DNA from: Bufo bufo
Lineage: Eukaryota > Chordata > Amphibia > Anura > Bufonidae
Assembly (NCBI RefSeq): GCF_905171765.1
Contig: NC_053392.1
Location: 345,232,995 to 345,296,994 of the forward strand
Direction of reading: 5' to 3'
Length of the DNA stretch: 64,000 nt
In this document: positions 1-17,129 of the stretch, piece by piece
Layout of the letters: the number at the start of each line of letters is the position of its first letter
Position numbering within the stretch: the first letter of the stretch is position 1
Translations under genes and position numbers: made by a program
Notes under the pieces: model-generated
The model's input: the letters and a program-made list of their open reading frames with translations, nothing else
Told to the model about the DNA's origin: nothing
Databases searched by the model: none

Positions 1-1389
1 AAGACACCCCTAATAAAGGAGTGGTTCTGCAGGTGGTGGCCACAGATTACTTCTCAGTTCCTATGCTTCCTGGCTGATGTTTTGGTCACTTTTGAATGCT
101 GGCGGTGCTTTCACTCTAGTGGTAGCATGAGACGGAGTCTACAACCCACACAAGTGGCTCAGGTAGTGCAGCTTATCCAGGATGGCACATCAATGCGAGC
201 TGTGGCAAGAAGGTTTGCTGTGTCTGTCAGCGTAGTGTCCAGAGCATGGAGGCGCTACCAGGAGACAGGCCAGTACATCAGGAGACGTGGAGGAGGCCGT
301 AGGAGGGCAACAACCCAGCAACAGGACCGCTGCCTCCGCCTTTGTGCAAGGAGGAACAGGAGGAACACTGCCAGAGCCCTGCAAGATGACCTACAGCAGG
401 CCACAAATGTGCATGTGTCTGCTCAAATGGTCAGAAACAGACTCCATGAGGGTGATATGAGGGCCCGATGTCCACAGCCCAACACCGTGCAGGACATTTG
501 GCATTTGCCAGAGAACACCAAGATTGGCAAATTCGCCACTGGCGCCCTGTGCTCTTCACAGATGAAAGCAGGTTCACACTGAGCACATGTGACAGACGTG
601 ACAGAGTCTGGAGACGCCTTGGAGAACGTTCTGCTGCCTGCAACATCCTCCAGCATGACCGGTTTGGCATTGGGTCAGTAATGGTGTGGGGTGGCATTTC
701 TTTGGAGGGCCACACAGCTCTCCATGTGCTCGCCAGAGGTATCCTGACTGCCATTAGGTACCGAGATGAGATCCTCAGACCCCTTGTGAGACCATATGCT
801 GGTGCGGTTGGCCCTGGGTTCCTCCTAATGCAAGACAATGCTAGACCTCATATGGCTGGAGTGTGTCAGCAGTTCCTGCAAGACGAAGGCATTGATACTA
901 TGGACTGGCCCGCCCGTTCCCAAGACCTGAATCCAATTGAGCACATCTGGGACATCATGTCTCGCTCTATCCACCAACGTCATGTTGCACCACAGACTGT
1001 CCAAGAGTTGGCAGATGCTTTAGTCCAGGTCTGGGAGGAGATCCCTCAGGAGACCGTCCACCACCTCATCAGGAGCATGCACAGGCGTTGTAGGGAGGTC
1101 ATACAGGCACGTGGAGGCCACACACACTATTGAGCCTCATTTTGACTTGTTTTAAGGACATTACATCAAAGTTGGATCAGCCTGTAGAGTTTTTTTCCAC
1201 TTTAATTTTGAGTGTGACTCCAAATCCAGACCTCCATGGGTTGAAAAATTTGATTTCCATTTTTTTTTTTTTGTGTGATTTTGTTGTCAGCACATTCAAC
1301 TATGTAAAGAACAAAGTATTTCTGAATATTTAATTAATTCAGATCTAGGATGTGTTATTTTTGTGTTCCCTTTATTTTTTTGAGCAGTG
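1..1389 (+). mobile_element. Tc1-like (DD34E) DNA transposon, left end outside window
   Basis: The segment carries a decayed transposase followed by a 3' flank that ends in a Tc1-type terminal sequence (TTTTTTTGAGCAGTG) next to TA at 1390-1391, then a short TA microsatellite. The left inverted repeat must lie before base 1, so the element is cut by the window edge. The transposase, the ending and the TA target fit the Tc1/mariner superfamily, which moves by cut-and-paste. The frame break in its transposase makes this copy non-autonomous. Confidence 0.85.
127..1133 (+). pseudogene. Tc1-like transposase, frameshifted
   Basis: The reading starts at the ATG at 127 (MRRSLQPTQ...) with an N-terminal helix-turn-helix DNA-binding region containing [19 protein letters not shown] and a basic GRRRATT linker. 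The frame breaks near 470-490, and the catalytic half continues in another frame to the stop at 1133. Catalytic blocks are visible: LFTDESRF (first Asp), LLMQDNARPH (second Asp) and DLNPIEHIWD (Glu). The spacing from second Asp to Glu is 34 residues, so the family is DD34E. A normal Tc1 transposase is about 340 residues; here the two halves together are slightly short, consistent with a small deletion at the break. Function is lost in this copy. Confidence 0.85.
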
Positions 1390-3729
<2,340 letters not shown>

Positions 3730-3994
3730 TTATGAACTCAGTTGGTACATATTAGAACAAATGATAGTCTTCAATTTTTGTACATGCATTCTAAGACATC
3801 AAACAATACCATTCCACATGAAGAACATGCATTACTAAAGGATGCCAGATTAGATAGACAAGCAATTATTTTATTTGTATAAAATAAAGAATCAGACTAA
3901 AAAATGCAATAACAAACTATTAAGAAAGAATATTAATATATATCATCAAAACCTCAAAAGTTGATTGAGTTCTGTTCATGCTATTCCCTAATAA

Positions 3995-4428
3995 AGTGGT
4001 GCTTGAAAGTATGTGAGCCCTTCATAATTTTCTATATTTCTGCATGAAGTTGACCTAAAACTACATCAGATTTTTACACAAGTCCTAAAAGCAGAAAAAG
4101 ATAACCAAATCAAACACATGAGTCCAAAATATTCGATTTGGTAATTTATTTCTTGAGGGAAATTATCCAATATAACATGTCTGTGAGTGGCAAAAGTATA
4201 TGAACCTTTACTTTTAGCCAATTCCTCCATGCAAAACAACTTCCTTTCACAACATTTCTGTTGGATTAAGGTCAGGACTTTGACTTGGCCTTTCCAAAAT
4301 CATCAAAGGTTCACACAAAGTCTAATATTTTGGACTTATTTGATTTGGTTATCAGATGTAGTTTTAGGTCAAAATTATGTAGATATATAGAAAATTATGA
4401 AGGGTTCACAAACTTTGAACAGTGGAGT
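3995..4428. mobile_element. Internally deleted Tc1-like MITE
   Basis: The left end reads AGTGGTGCTTGAAAG followed by a stretch ending GTGAGTGGCAAAAGTATATG. The right end is the inverse, AGAAAATTATGAAGGGTTCACAAACTTT. The interior keeps CATTTCTGTTGGATTAAGG and GACTTTGACTTGGCC, which are reverse-strand remnants of a Tc1 transposase C-terminal region. Most of the transposase is deleted. The exact right terminus is degraded. It sits in the frk intron between exons 5227-5395 and 3546-3704. Confidence 0.6.
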
Positions 4429-4934
4429 AGTAGGAAGATACACAAACAGGCAGGTGTTCCAGGAAAATAGGCTGGAATCCAAGTTAGATGGAGCAAGGGG
4501 GTCAAGTGAACTTCAGTTATAAACAGAGATCAGAGAAAGGTCAGGACAGGCAGAAGACAAGAAAACAAGGTCAGGAGGACAAACTGAATCATGAACAAGA
4601 ACACATGCACACAAAAGCAAACTGGAAGCAAATAGATTTTATTGCTCAGACCCAGAGTGGTGTATGAAACACCCTTATAAAGCTTAGAGCATATGGTCAA
4701 GGGCTGGAGTCAGCTCTCACTTAGTGAGCACTGGCCTTTTAAAAGAGCTGGAGCTACTGCAGCAGCAGAGTCAGAGTAGAATGATATGATGCAGATCGGC
4801 CACCAGGAAAAAGTTGCTGGGTACCCACAGTAATGATACATCTAAAGGGAAAACAGCACCACTGATTTTTGTTGTTACCAAAGTCCATGAGGTGGTGGTG
4901 CCAGCAGTGTTGGGCCCTAGCCCCTTGTAAACCA

Positions 4935-5076
4935 GTGAAAGAAGGAATACTTCAGCATTCAATCTCTTCAAGGACAATTCAGGTTTATTTCACCAAGACT
5001 TATGCACATGCCTTGGTGAAATAAACCTGAAGTATCCTTGAAGACATGGAATACTGCAGTATTCCTTCTTTCACTT
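4935..5076. repeat. Foldback (hairpin) repeat
   Basis: The arms are inverted copies: AGTGAAAGAAGGAATAC near 4935 against GTATTCCTTCTTTCACT near 5060, and CAGGTTTATTTCACCAAG near 4980-4998 against CTTGGTGAAATAAACCTG near 5009-5026, with a spacer of about ten bases. The family is not recognised. The surrounding 4429-5226 stretch is otherwise featureless intron. Confidence 0.6.
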
Positions 5077-5221
5077 GGGTACCCACAGTGTCATACCGGC
5101 TTCTTCTTACAATGTCAAATTTTATGAAACAGTTAGCATCAATACCGATACACAGCATGCCAGGCACAATATGTGACACACCAACATAAATAAATCTTTT
5201 GATTTCCACACTGTACCTCTA

Positions 5222-7866
<2,645 letters not shown>

Positions 7867-10800
7867 TCACACCGTGACCTCACACATAATTCCCCTGCAA
7901 GGTCTGGCATACTGCATCAGTCTCTCTACATTTTGGGTGGACAAGCGAGTTCTCCTTGGGGTAACTATGGCCCCTGCCACACTAAACACCCGCTTTGATG
8001 CCACACTACTGGCTGGGCAGGACAGCTTTTTTAGGGCAAACTCTGCTAGTTGCTGCCACAAATCCAGTTTGGCTACCCAGTAGTCCAGCGGTTAAGCGAG
8101 TTCTCCTTGGGGTAACTATGGCCCCTGCCACACTAAACACCCGCTTTGATGCCACACTACTGGCTGGGCAGGACAGCTTTTTTAGGGCAAACTCTGCTAG
8201 TTGCTGCCACAAATCCAGTTTGGCTACCCAGTAGTCCAGCGGTTCTTCAATGTGGGTTGGCAGGGTGCTGTCCAAGTATGCCACCACCTGCTGGTTCAGG
8301 TCCTGCTCCAGGTCTACCTGCTGTTGCTGGTGAGTAGTTTCTTCACTATGCTCCTGCCACCCTACCCCTCCCCAGCAGCCATGGCAGTGGAACGTGAGCG
8401 CAGAGGGCCTCCCCGGTCAGACCTGCGAGAGGATGGACGATAGTGCAGATAGGCAGCGGCCAACTGACTACATAGGATGTCTCTGTAGTAGTTCAGTTTG
8501 TCCTCCCTCTCAGTGGGTAGCGAGGGTCCAACAAGGTGGAGAGCCAGAAGTCATCCCTCTTTCAAATGGTTACCATTTGGCTGTCACTACACAAGCAAGT
8601 GAGCATGCATCGGGCCATTTGTGCAAGTGACTCGGAGGGACTCCCTGCCTCCATCTCCACTGCATACTGCCACGATGTGTCTTGGTCTCGTCTTCCTCAT
8701 CACCCTGTAGCTCCTCTGGCTGCTCCTGCTCCTCCTCCCCTGTCACCGGAGTAGAAAAAACACCAATTTCGCTACACATTGACTGCTCCAATGTCCTCCT
8801 CCTCCTCTTCCAGTTCAGCCTCCACAGGGCTTATGTGGCTGTGAGATCTAGGCGCCACGTCTCCAGTCCCCAGCCATTGTTACCACCATCTGTTCCAGGA
8901 CATGAAGCAGTGGAATGATGTCATTCATCCCGTAGTCCTGGCGACTGACAAATAATGTGGTGTCCTCAAAAGGCCGGAGCAAACGGCAGGTGTCACGCAT
9001 GAGCTGCCACTGGCTAATATCGAAGTTACACAGGGGAGTACTCCTATCCGCTTGCATCATCAAGAAATCGTTGATGGCCTTTCTCTGTTCGTACAGTCGG
9101 TCCAACATATGGAGGGTAAAATTCCAACGGGTGGAAATGTTGCATATCAGCCTATGTTGGGGGATGCCGTTCTGCCGCTGCAGCTCAAGGGGGGTGTGCT
9201 TTGCGGTGTAAGAGTGGCTGAAGTGCATGCAAAGTTTCCTGGTCATTTTTAGGATGTCTTGCAGATGGGTGGAAGACTTCAGGAACCGCTTGACAACCAG
9301 ATTGAACAAGTATGCCATTCAGGGTGCATGGCTCAGCCCTCTTTGACACAGCGCCAATACAATGTTCTTCCCGTTGTCGGTCACTATGGTTCCGATTTTG
9401 AGTTGTCATGGAGAAAGTCAGGATTCAATTTCTTGACGAAGGACACAGAGCAGTTCCTCCCCTGTGTGACTCAGTTCGCCCAGGGAAATGAGGTGCAGAA
9501 CAGTGTGACACCGCCGTGCCCTGCATATGTGTACGCTGGAAGTGCACTGTGACTTGTCCCTGCAGTGGAGGCTGAAAACATGGTGGAGGATGAGGAGGCA
9601 GAGGCGGATATTGTCGCAGGACCAACGGTGTGACAACATGGAGGCGGAAGCGGCGTGACCTGGCCAAGTTGCTGGTGTGGCTGTGCAGGAACCACATTTA
9701 CCCAGTGGGCCGTAAAGGATATGTACTGTGTCTGACCGTAGTTACAGCTCCACATGTTGGCGCTGCCGTGCACTTTGGCAGACACTGACAGGCTCAAGGA
9801 CTGGCCCATCTTCTGTTCTACATACATGTGCAGGGCTGGTACTGCCTTTTTCGCAAAGAAATTACGATTTGGGACTCTCAACCTCGGCTCGGCACAAGCC
9901 ATCAGTTCTCTGAAAGGTGCAGAGTCCACCACTTGGAAAGGGAGGGACTGCAGCACCAGCAACTTGGACAGGAGCACGTTCAGCTTCAGTACCGTTGGAT
10001 GCATGCATGCATACTGCTGTCTCTTGGCAATCGCTTTAGTGATCGATTGATGATGGAATGGCTGACGAGGAGAAGCAGGAGCATCTGGATTAGCAGAAGA
10101 TAGGAAAGACAGACAGCTCCCTTCGGCTGAGGTGGTGGAGCCTTGACTGGCTGAAACCGGGTGCATGCCACTGGGTGACGCAGTGGTAGCTGCGGCAGGC
10201 TGGACCACCACATCGGAGCCACGGTTCTCCCAGCCCATTGTATGGTGACGCTGCATATGTTGATGCAGGGCCGTAGTGCCAACATTGCTAACCTGGCCAC
10301 GCTTCACCTTCTGCCCACATATTCTACATATGGCCCCGTTCACCTCCTCCGGTGGCTTAACAAAAAACTGCCATATCGCTGAGTGGGTGATTTTCCCCCC
10401 AACTGTTTGCACTGACTGACTGCTACTGACGCTGCCTCCGTGAACCCCTGCACCACTACTTCCCGGGCAGGTAGGCTGCTGCGAAGCAGGTGGTCTAACC
10501 CGAGCACATGTGGCTCCTGACCTCCCACTGCTGCCACCCTGCTGACTCCCGGCCACCCTATCGACTTGCTGGCTCTGCCGCTGGCTCATGGGCAAGCTGC
10601 CACCCTCTTCTCCTGATGATGATGAAGCCCCTTCTGCACCCGGCTCCCAAGTGCGATCGGCTTCATCATCATCGAGTAGTGTCTGCACGTCAATGATGTC
10701 CTCCTCAATGGCCTTTGGTTCAGGAGCCTGACCGCTTGCAACACCAACTCTCACGCCACTCTCCTCATCACTACTTGCCCGCCTAGTGGAGGAAGCAGCG

Positions 10801-11246
10801 GATGTCTCCTTCAGATCTTGGCTGGGCAGTATCTGCTGACTGTCCTCTAGTAGCTCGTCCTCTCTGTATAGTGGAGATGAGCCCACAGCATACAATACTT
10901 CTGTGGCTGAGGGAACAGCAAAGGACAGAGGCAGGTTGAGAACAGGTGAGGGCACAGGGCCTGCTCCCGGGCCATGCCAACTAATGGTTGTGTCTGACGA
11001 ACCCACCGACTGTTGCCTGGGGGTGTCTGATGTCACTTGGGATGAAGTGGATGACCGAGTTAACCAATCAAGAACCGTTGGGTTGCTGGTCAAGACACGA
11101 CCGCTAGATGACATTGGGAGTTCAGGCCTCTCGCTGCGACACCTGCTGCCATGGCCCCTTACTCTGCTGCGACCTCTGCCTGCAACAGAAACATTTATGC
11201 TTCTGCCACTCCTTTGTGCATGGCCTGGCACTTCTCTGTGTGACAT
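7867..11246 (-). pseudogene. BED-finger hAT transposase, broken
   Basis: A long frame opens at an ATG at 11246 on the minus strand and runs to about 9471. It has a Ser/Thr-rich N-terminus and then a BED-type zinc finger near residues 286-340 (IWQFFVKP, CRICGQKV, LHQHMQRHH), a DNA-binding module common in hAT transposases. Downstream the frame shifts. In the new frame hAT catalytic-fold motifs appear: VTDNGKNIVLAL near 9370, STRWNFTLHMLDRL near 9130, and LLRPFEDTTLFVS near 8950. The C-terminal dimerisation segment (SSVASKRVFSVAGAIVTPRR) is at about 7950-8030. In-frame stops, at least one frameshift and a 151-bp duplication near the C-terminus make it inactive. The terminal inverted repeats were not located. 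Confidence 0.85.
7943..8244. repeat. Exact 151-bp tandem duplication inside hAT pseudogene
   Basis: The block starting AAGCGAGTTCTCCTTGGGG and ending TAGTCCAGCGGTT occurs twice in direct order (7943-8093 and 8094-8244) and looks identical by eye. Because 151 is not a multiple of three, the duplication also shifts the frame of the C-terminal dimerisation region. Confidence 0.9.
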
Positions 11247-11498
11247 ACTTTTACCTGAACTAAATAAATTAAAAGCTATTGGCTGCTCCCCCCATCACCG
11301 GATGTTTTTATCGGCACGACAGGGAGAGGCAGCGGTGGCCGTGCAGAGATCCGGAGCCATGCGGGTGTCGGTGAGCAGGTAAGTATAATGTATGCGAGGG
11401 GCCCGAGCATTGGGGGGACCTTTTAGACTTTAGATAACCTCTTTAAAGAATAATAGGCTGTTTGCATAAGGCCTGTGTCTGAAAATGAAGATTAAACG

Positions 11499-11824
11499 GG
11501 TTGTACAGTGATTTACATTGATGACCTATCCTCAGGATAGGTTATCAATATCTTATCTGCGGGGGTTCGACACCTCCGAAAACCCCGCCAATCAGCTGTT
11601 TTAACTCCTGTTAAGCGGCAGCATAATGGAAGGAGTGCTCGTTGTTACACTGCACTCCTGAGATGAAGTGCAGTGTAATAAACAGGAAGCGGTGCTCTCA
11701 CGGAAAGCCGCCTCCTCTTCAAACAGCTGATCGGCAGGGGTGTTGGGTGTCAGACCCCTGCAGATCCGATATTCATGACCTATCCTGAGGATAGGTCTTT
11801 AATATAAATCTCTGCACAACTCCC
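11499..11824. mobile_element. MITE with inverted ends
   Basis: The left part reads GGGTTGTACAGTGATTTAC then GACCTATCCTCAGGATAGG. The right part is the inverse, CATGACCTATCCTGAGGATAG then AAATCTCTGCACAACTCCC. The interior has no coding content. Superfamily is not determined. Confidence 0.6.
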
Positions 11825-12416
11825 TTAAACTGCTTGCATCTGTTAGCTTATGTTCAGCATAAGCAACAGACTGAAATCTTCACCATCTATGCATTTTTAT
11901 TGTCACAATCCTCATTTAAAACAGCACATCTTATCATTATTTGTTAGTAAATCTTATTAGACCCCACCATTCAATACCTATTTTAATAAGAAACATAAAA
12001 ATTATAGAAAACTAATCATTCCAGACCAGTGCAGGAAAAAGATCACTTAACCACTGAGAGGATATGCATTCTGACAAATGTCCACAAGATGGCACTGGAG
12101 ATTTCCATATCTCACAAACATGCCAAACAAGGAAGTTTGTTCAAGAAACAACAACTAATATTTAGTGAAAGGTAGGACGTGTTTTTTGGATACACACAAC
12201 TAGCCGAAGGTTAGAATGCATATATTTTCATGAAATGGAGAAATGCAGAAAGTATGATGAAAAGTCTAGATATAGTACACTGGTCATTGGTTATTAAATG
12301 TGACAGTATATGTCCTCTGGCTTGAGTTTTGTATTTCATTGGTATTTAGGGTTACTGTATAATTTAGGCCCACAAAACAAGGTAACATACAGTGCTCCCC
12401 GTCATTGTACCCCTCA

Positions 12417-12705
12417 GATGCCGTGATCAGCTAACATCTCATAGGATAAATACAGTATAAAATAAAAATTATAATAATCATACTTACCTGATCCATTTGC
12501 TCGCACACGGGATTTCGGCTGAGATTTTCAAGCAAGATAGCGGTTGGCCGGCCCGTCGTGAGCAAATGGATCAAGTAAGTATGATTATTTTTGTTTTTTA
12601 AATTATTTCTGGTTAAATTAATTAGCTACTGTGAAGCACGAGGAAATTCGGCTTTGTGGTGAATCGAATTTATCCTGAAATTCGGATCGCTCATCACTAG
12701 TAGTG
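12417..12705. repeat. Foldback repeat with splice-like arms
   Basis: The arms include ATAATCATACTTACCTGATC and its inverse GATCAAGTAAGTATGATTAT around a GC-rich core. The right flank carries CGAATTTATCCTGAAATTCG and GCTCATCACTAG. A longer relative lies at 17130-17690 with the same motifs, so this is a dispersed family. Confidence 0.5.
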
Positions 12706-12776
12706 ATCATACCAGCATACACACCTCCCATTCAAGTGAGGATAGGTCATCACTATCAAAAAGCTGAAATACCTTA

Positions 12777-13132
12777 GGGTACTTTCACACTAGCGGCAGG
12801 ACGGATCAGACAGGCTGTTCACCCTGTCGGATCCGTCCTGCCGCTATTTCGCCGTGCCGCAGGACCGCCACTCCGTCCCCATTGACTATAATAAGGACGG
12901 GGGCAGAGCTCCGGCGCAGCACGGCAGTGCGCGGTGAGAGGCCACTGGACTAAAAAGTCGGACATTTAGTACTTTTAGTCCGGCGGCCTCTCGCCGTGAA
13001 CTGCCGTGCTGCGCCTGAGCTCCGCCCCCTGTCCCCAGCGGCGGTCCGGCGGCACGGCGAAATAGCGGCAGGACAGATCTGACAGGGTGAACAGCCTGTC
13101 GGATCCGTCCTGCCGCTAGTGTGAAAGTAGCC
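12777..13132. mobile_element. Harbinger-type MITE
   Basis: Inverted ends GGGTACTTTCACACTAGCGG and CCGCTAGTGTGAAAGTAGCC are flanked by TTA (left) and TAA (right), a one-base mismatch of a TWA target duplication. Inside are inverted GGATCCGTCCTGCCGCTA blocks. It is non-coding; small open frames across it are by-products of the palindrome. Confidence 0.65.
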
Positions 13133-13283
13133 TAAGGACCAGAGAATTTTTTTTTCCCCTGTATTCTCTATACATAACATTTTGATGTTCACATTTACTG
13201 CAATATTTAAGGATTTATGTATGTGGGACAAGTTGGAGATTTTCTTAACTTTTTGTGGTCCATATAAGATTATCACTCATCGT

Positions 13284-13500
13284 AATGCGGTCACCGGGAG
13301 CAGGCAGTTCCGAGAACAGTCGCCGGGGGCCTTCATCGGGCTGTTCTCGGAACTGCCTGCTCCCGGTGACTGCATTTGATTTCAGACCGGCTCCCGGCAC
13401 ATGTGAGTGCTTACCTGTGCATCGCCGGACGGGTGAGTCTACCTTACTAAAGATGGCAGCCCGCATGGGTTCGCTGGCGAACACTGCGAACTGACCATCA
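13284..13500. repeat. Palindromic GC-rich repeat
   Basis: The arms are ATGCGGTCACCGGGAGCAGG and its inverse near 13355-13375, around CGGGCTGTTCTCGGAACTGC. A closely related copy lies at 24880-25170. The right part, AAGATGGCAGCCCGCA, is shared between the two copies. Confidence 0.6.
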
Positions 13501-13618
13501 CTGATGACGACCATATTCTGTCAGTGAGGTCACTGCTTCTTTTTGGAAACCTATCACTGTTTAAAGATTGTAAAGTCTGACTTTTTCAAAACAGTATGCT
13601 CTCGGAGTAATATTATAC

Positions 13619-13782
13619 CTTTATGCATGGTTTTCTGAGCTTACAGCAAAGTCCTTCCTCCGCCTTCATATAATTTTTCACAAGCGCCTCCAAATCTTGA
13701 AATGTCCTTTTGGGCGATATATAAAATCCACCATTGTCAAGTGTTCTGATTCTATAGTGTTTCACGGAGATGCCATCATACA
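13619..13782 (-). CDS. frk: frk-type tyrosine kinase, internal exon (SH2 C-terminal half)
   Basis: Minus-strand exon of 164 nt, after a TCTTTTAG acceptor and before a GTATAA donor. The first two bases complete a Val codon begun by exon 30548-30669, giving SLSV across the junction. It then reads [40 protein letters not shown] and [14 protein letters not shown], ending in phase 0 as exon 5227-5395 requires. KHYRIR is the SH2 beta-D strand carrying the phosphotyrosine-pocket His, and GLC closes the SH2 domain. SH2 domains bind phosphotyrosine and help hold Src-like kinases inactive. Confidence 0.92.
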
Positions 13783-14174
13783 CTAAAAGACAATTAACAC
13801 TTTTTCAGAGTATTTAGGATGACATGTTTTGTGGTTACCCACAGGCAACTTGTTTGCACAATTATCTGCTATATTGTACATAGAGATCTTCAAAGCTGCG
13901 AGGCTGCGCATGGCAAATGATTTTATTTCGGAGCCATCAATCTAAAAATTAATACAGTATATCAGGTCCATTTCATGTAAATTTGCCGTCCCATTTCAAT
14001 TAACCCTCTGTATTATGGTTGCAAGAGCTGGACTCTCCACAGTTCACCCCATCACCATAGGGTTGTGGGGTGCTCTGGGTTCAGTAGTATCACAGGTCGT
14101 TCCGGTCTTACAGCTCGTAATATGGACATTAAAATAAAGTTGAATTATGACTTTCTAAAACATTGAGACTCTTA

Positions 14175-15118
14175 GGCCCCTTTCACACGAGCGAGAATTC
14201 CACGCGATGCGAACGCATTGCACCCGCACGGAATCCGGACCCATTCATTTAAATGGGTGTATGTACATGAGCGGTGGTTTTCACACATCACTTTTGCATT
14301 GCGTGAAAATCACAGCATTTTCTATATTCTGCGATTTTCACGCAACGCTGGCCCCATAGAAGTGAATGGGGCTGCGTGAAAATCGCATCGCATCCGCAAG
14401 CAAGTGCGGATGCAATGCGATTTTCACGGATGGTTGCTAAAGCCCCTTGCAGACGTGTCCGGATTATGTCCCGGATGCGTTGCGGATGCTTTCAGTGAAA
14501 ACTGCGCAATCCATTCAGTTTTGTTTGCGATCGCGTTCAGTTGCTCAGTTTTTATCGCGCGGGTGCGTTTTGATAAAAAAAACTGTTTACAAACAAAATC
14601 TCTTAGCAACCATCTGTGAAAATCGTATTGCATCCGCACTTGCTTGCGGATGCGATTTTCACGCAGCCCCATTCACTTCTATAGGGCCAGCGTTGCGTGA
14701 AAATCGCAGAATATAGAACATGCTGCGATTTTCACGCAGCCCCATTCACTTCTATGGGGCCAGCGTTGCGTGAAAATCGCAGAATATAGAACATGCTGCG
14801 ATTTTCACGCAACGCAAAAGTGATGTGTGAAAACCACCGCTCATGTACACAGACCCATTGAAATGAATGGGTCCAGATTCCGTGTGGAATTCTCGCTCGT
14901 GTGAAAGGGGCCCAAGAGATGTTGTTTGTAAACATTCCGTTTTTTATCACACACGTGCAAAAAGTAAATCGCATTGCACCCGCGCAATAAAAACTGAACA
15001 ACTGAACGCGATTGCAAACAAAACTGAATAGCTTTGTTTGAGAAATCGCGCAGTTTTCACTGAATGCATCCGCAACGCATCCAGACATAATCCGGACACG
15101 CTCGTCTGCAAGGGGCCT
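14175..15118. mobile_element. Composite Harbinger-type MITE (GTGAAAATCGCA family), nested
   Basis: The left end follows TTA and reads GGCCCCTTTCACACGAGCG. The matching inverse, CGCTCGTGTGAAAGGGGCC, ends near 14913. A second inverted pair, AAGCCCCTTGCAGACGTGTC at about 14440 and its inverse ending at 15118 before TTA, overlaps it, so at least two related elements are nested. The interior is made of repeated GATTTTCACGCA and CCCATTCACTTCTATGG units. Confidence 0.65.
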
Positions 15119-15547
15119 TACAGTCTGAAAATGGGGTATTTTATTGGTAAGGCTACTTTCACATATGCGTTAAAACTATCTGGCAGAGGAACTGCCTGCT
15201 GGAGTTCATTGTTTCCGGCACAGCCGGATAGGGCAGGACCCAATTGACTATAATGGAACATGGCTGGGATGCTTGAACTAGTTTTTGTCCAGCAGGATCC
15301 TAGCACCAGCCCCAGATCCCCGCAGTACCCCATTAGAGTCGGTGGGCTCCAGTATCCAGCTATGCCTGCCCAATAGCCCAATGGCCTAATTCATGCACAT
15401 ATTAATCATTTATAACTCTGTAAAACATCAAAACTCTTATCTTTTATTTTCCCTGCAGTAAAGAATATTATTACAACACCATGGAAGACAGCTTTGTTTA
15501 ATTCTGACCTTCAGTCAAAAATATCAAGGGTAATTGCCAGCAATTAA

Positions 15548-15980
15548 ATAAAAGGGTTTGTCATGTAGAGAAAGTAAATACAAGGCACTTACTAATGTAT
15601 TGTGATTGTCCATATTGCTTCCTTCGCTGGCTGGATTCATTTTTCCATCACATTATACACTGTTCATTTCCATGGTTACGACCACCCTGTAATCCAGCAG
15701 CGGTGGTCGTGCTTGCACGCTATAGGAAAAAGTGCTAGCATTTAATGGGAGCACACATAGGCCGGTGCTTTTTTTCCTACAGTCTGCAAGGACGACCACT
15801 ACTGCTGGATTGCAGGGTGGTCGTAACCATGGATACAAGCAGTGTATAATGTGATGGAAAAATGAATCCATCCAGCAAAGGAGACAATATGGACAATCAC
15901 AATAGATTAGTAAGTGCCTTGTATTACCTTTCTCTACATAATAAATGCTATTTGCTGAAGTGAGACAAACCCCTTTTAAT
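15548..15980. mobile_element. Foldback MITE
   Basis: Arms AAAGGGTTTGTC / GACAAACCCCTTTT, AATACAAGGCACTTACTAAT / TTAGTAAGTGCCTTGTATTA and TGTCCATATTG / CAATATGGACA enclose an inverted core with TGGTTACGACCACCCTG. A partial relative of the core is at 22990-23230. Confidence 0.65.
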
Positions 15981-15984
15981 GGTG

Positions 15985-16700
15985 TTGTCCCATTAAGGCA
16001 ACTTATCCCCTATCCACAGAATAGGGCACAAGCGTCTGATTGGCGGGGACTCGATTGCCGTGATTAGCCCCAGCAGTCGGACCCCGATGATCAGACACTA
16101 GAGGATACGTTGTCTTAAAGGGACAACCCCTTTTAAATCAGAATTTGGCGGCAGTATGAGATACCTGGTAATGATTCTTTCCCCTGATTTCCTATTAAGA
16201 GACGGTCAGTAAGTGGCCCATGGTCGCTCCCCTCTCTCCATTCTTTTTTTTTATTTTTCCCAATGTTTCTAATGTCTCTCTTTTTATGGCTTTGCTACGG
16301 CTGCTACCAATTGTCGCTGCTGTGCTGCGTTTAGGACGTGTTTTTTGTGTTTTTTTGCAGCACCCTCAATGAAATCCTAAATTTGCAGTCCTCTTTTACC
16401 CAGACAGAAAATTGAGATCTCCCCACACACAGATCGCAAGCAGAAAGATTTGCTAACATTTATTCATTGGGTATAGGAACTCTCCCAAGCTTTTCTGCTG
16501 TCTGTGGCTGACCGTGAAGTCATCTTCTATACTACATTCAGTTTATTCCTAATTTTAGTAAAAAAAAAAAAAAAATTGCATGGGTTAAAAAGCAGTTGTA
16601 TGCATGTTGTAGGCACAATTACGTCATTACTGCACTATAGATATTAGATAGTAATGAATGATGCAATACTGTGAGATATGCCATCATGGCTGAGCAGCCT
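15985..16700. other. Intron, mostly unremarkable
   Basis: At about 15975-16135 a MITE fragment of a dispersed type is visible (GTTGTCCCATTAAGG... ending in AAAGGGACAACCCCTTTT). Beyond it I see only a T-rich tract at 16245-16265 and an A tract near 16560. No coding segment is recognised. Confidence 0.5.
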
Positions 16701-16702
16701 TA

Positions 16703-17030
16703 GGCCTCATGCACACGACCGTTTTTGTGGTCCGCATCCGAGGCGCATTTTTTGCGGCTCAGGTGCAGACCAATTCACTTCAATGGGGCCGCAAAAGATG
16801 CGGACAGCACTCCGTGTGCTGCCCGCATCCGTTGCACCGTTCCGTGGCCACGCAAAAAAAATATAGCATGTCCCTATTTTGTCCGTTTTGCGGACAAGAA
16901 TAGGCATTTCTACAATGGACCACCCGTTCCGTTCCGCAAATTGAGGAAGGCACACGGGGGCGGCTTCCGTTTTTTTGCGGATCCGCGGTTTGCGGACCGC
17001 AAAAAATGACACAGTCGTGTGCATGAGGCC
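16703..17030. mobile_element. Harbinger-type MITE with TTA duplication
   Basis: The left end is GGCCTCATGCACACGACCG after TTA (16700-16702). The right end is the inverse, CAGTCGTGTGCATGAGGCC before TTA (17031-17033). The interior repeats TGCGGACCGCAAAA motifs. Relatives at 27129-27438 and 33960-34249 share ends and core. Confidence 0.8.
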
Positions 17031-17129
17031 TTACATAAATACTAAGCAATGAATGCAGGTGCCACAGTAAAGTGCTAGTGAAACAAAACCCTCACCCTCC
17101 TGCGCAACACCGCAGCTGGAGACATGTTC

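Noticed and set aside
9471..11246. A live host zinc-finger BED gene
   Set aside because: The frame is lost after the BED part, followed by stops and a duplication in the hAT catalytic and dimerisation regions; it is a decayed transposase.
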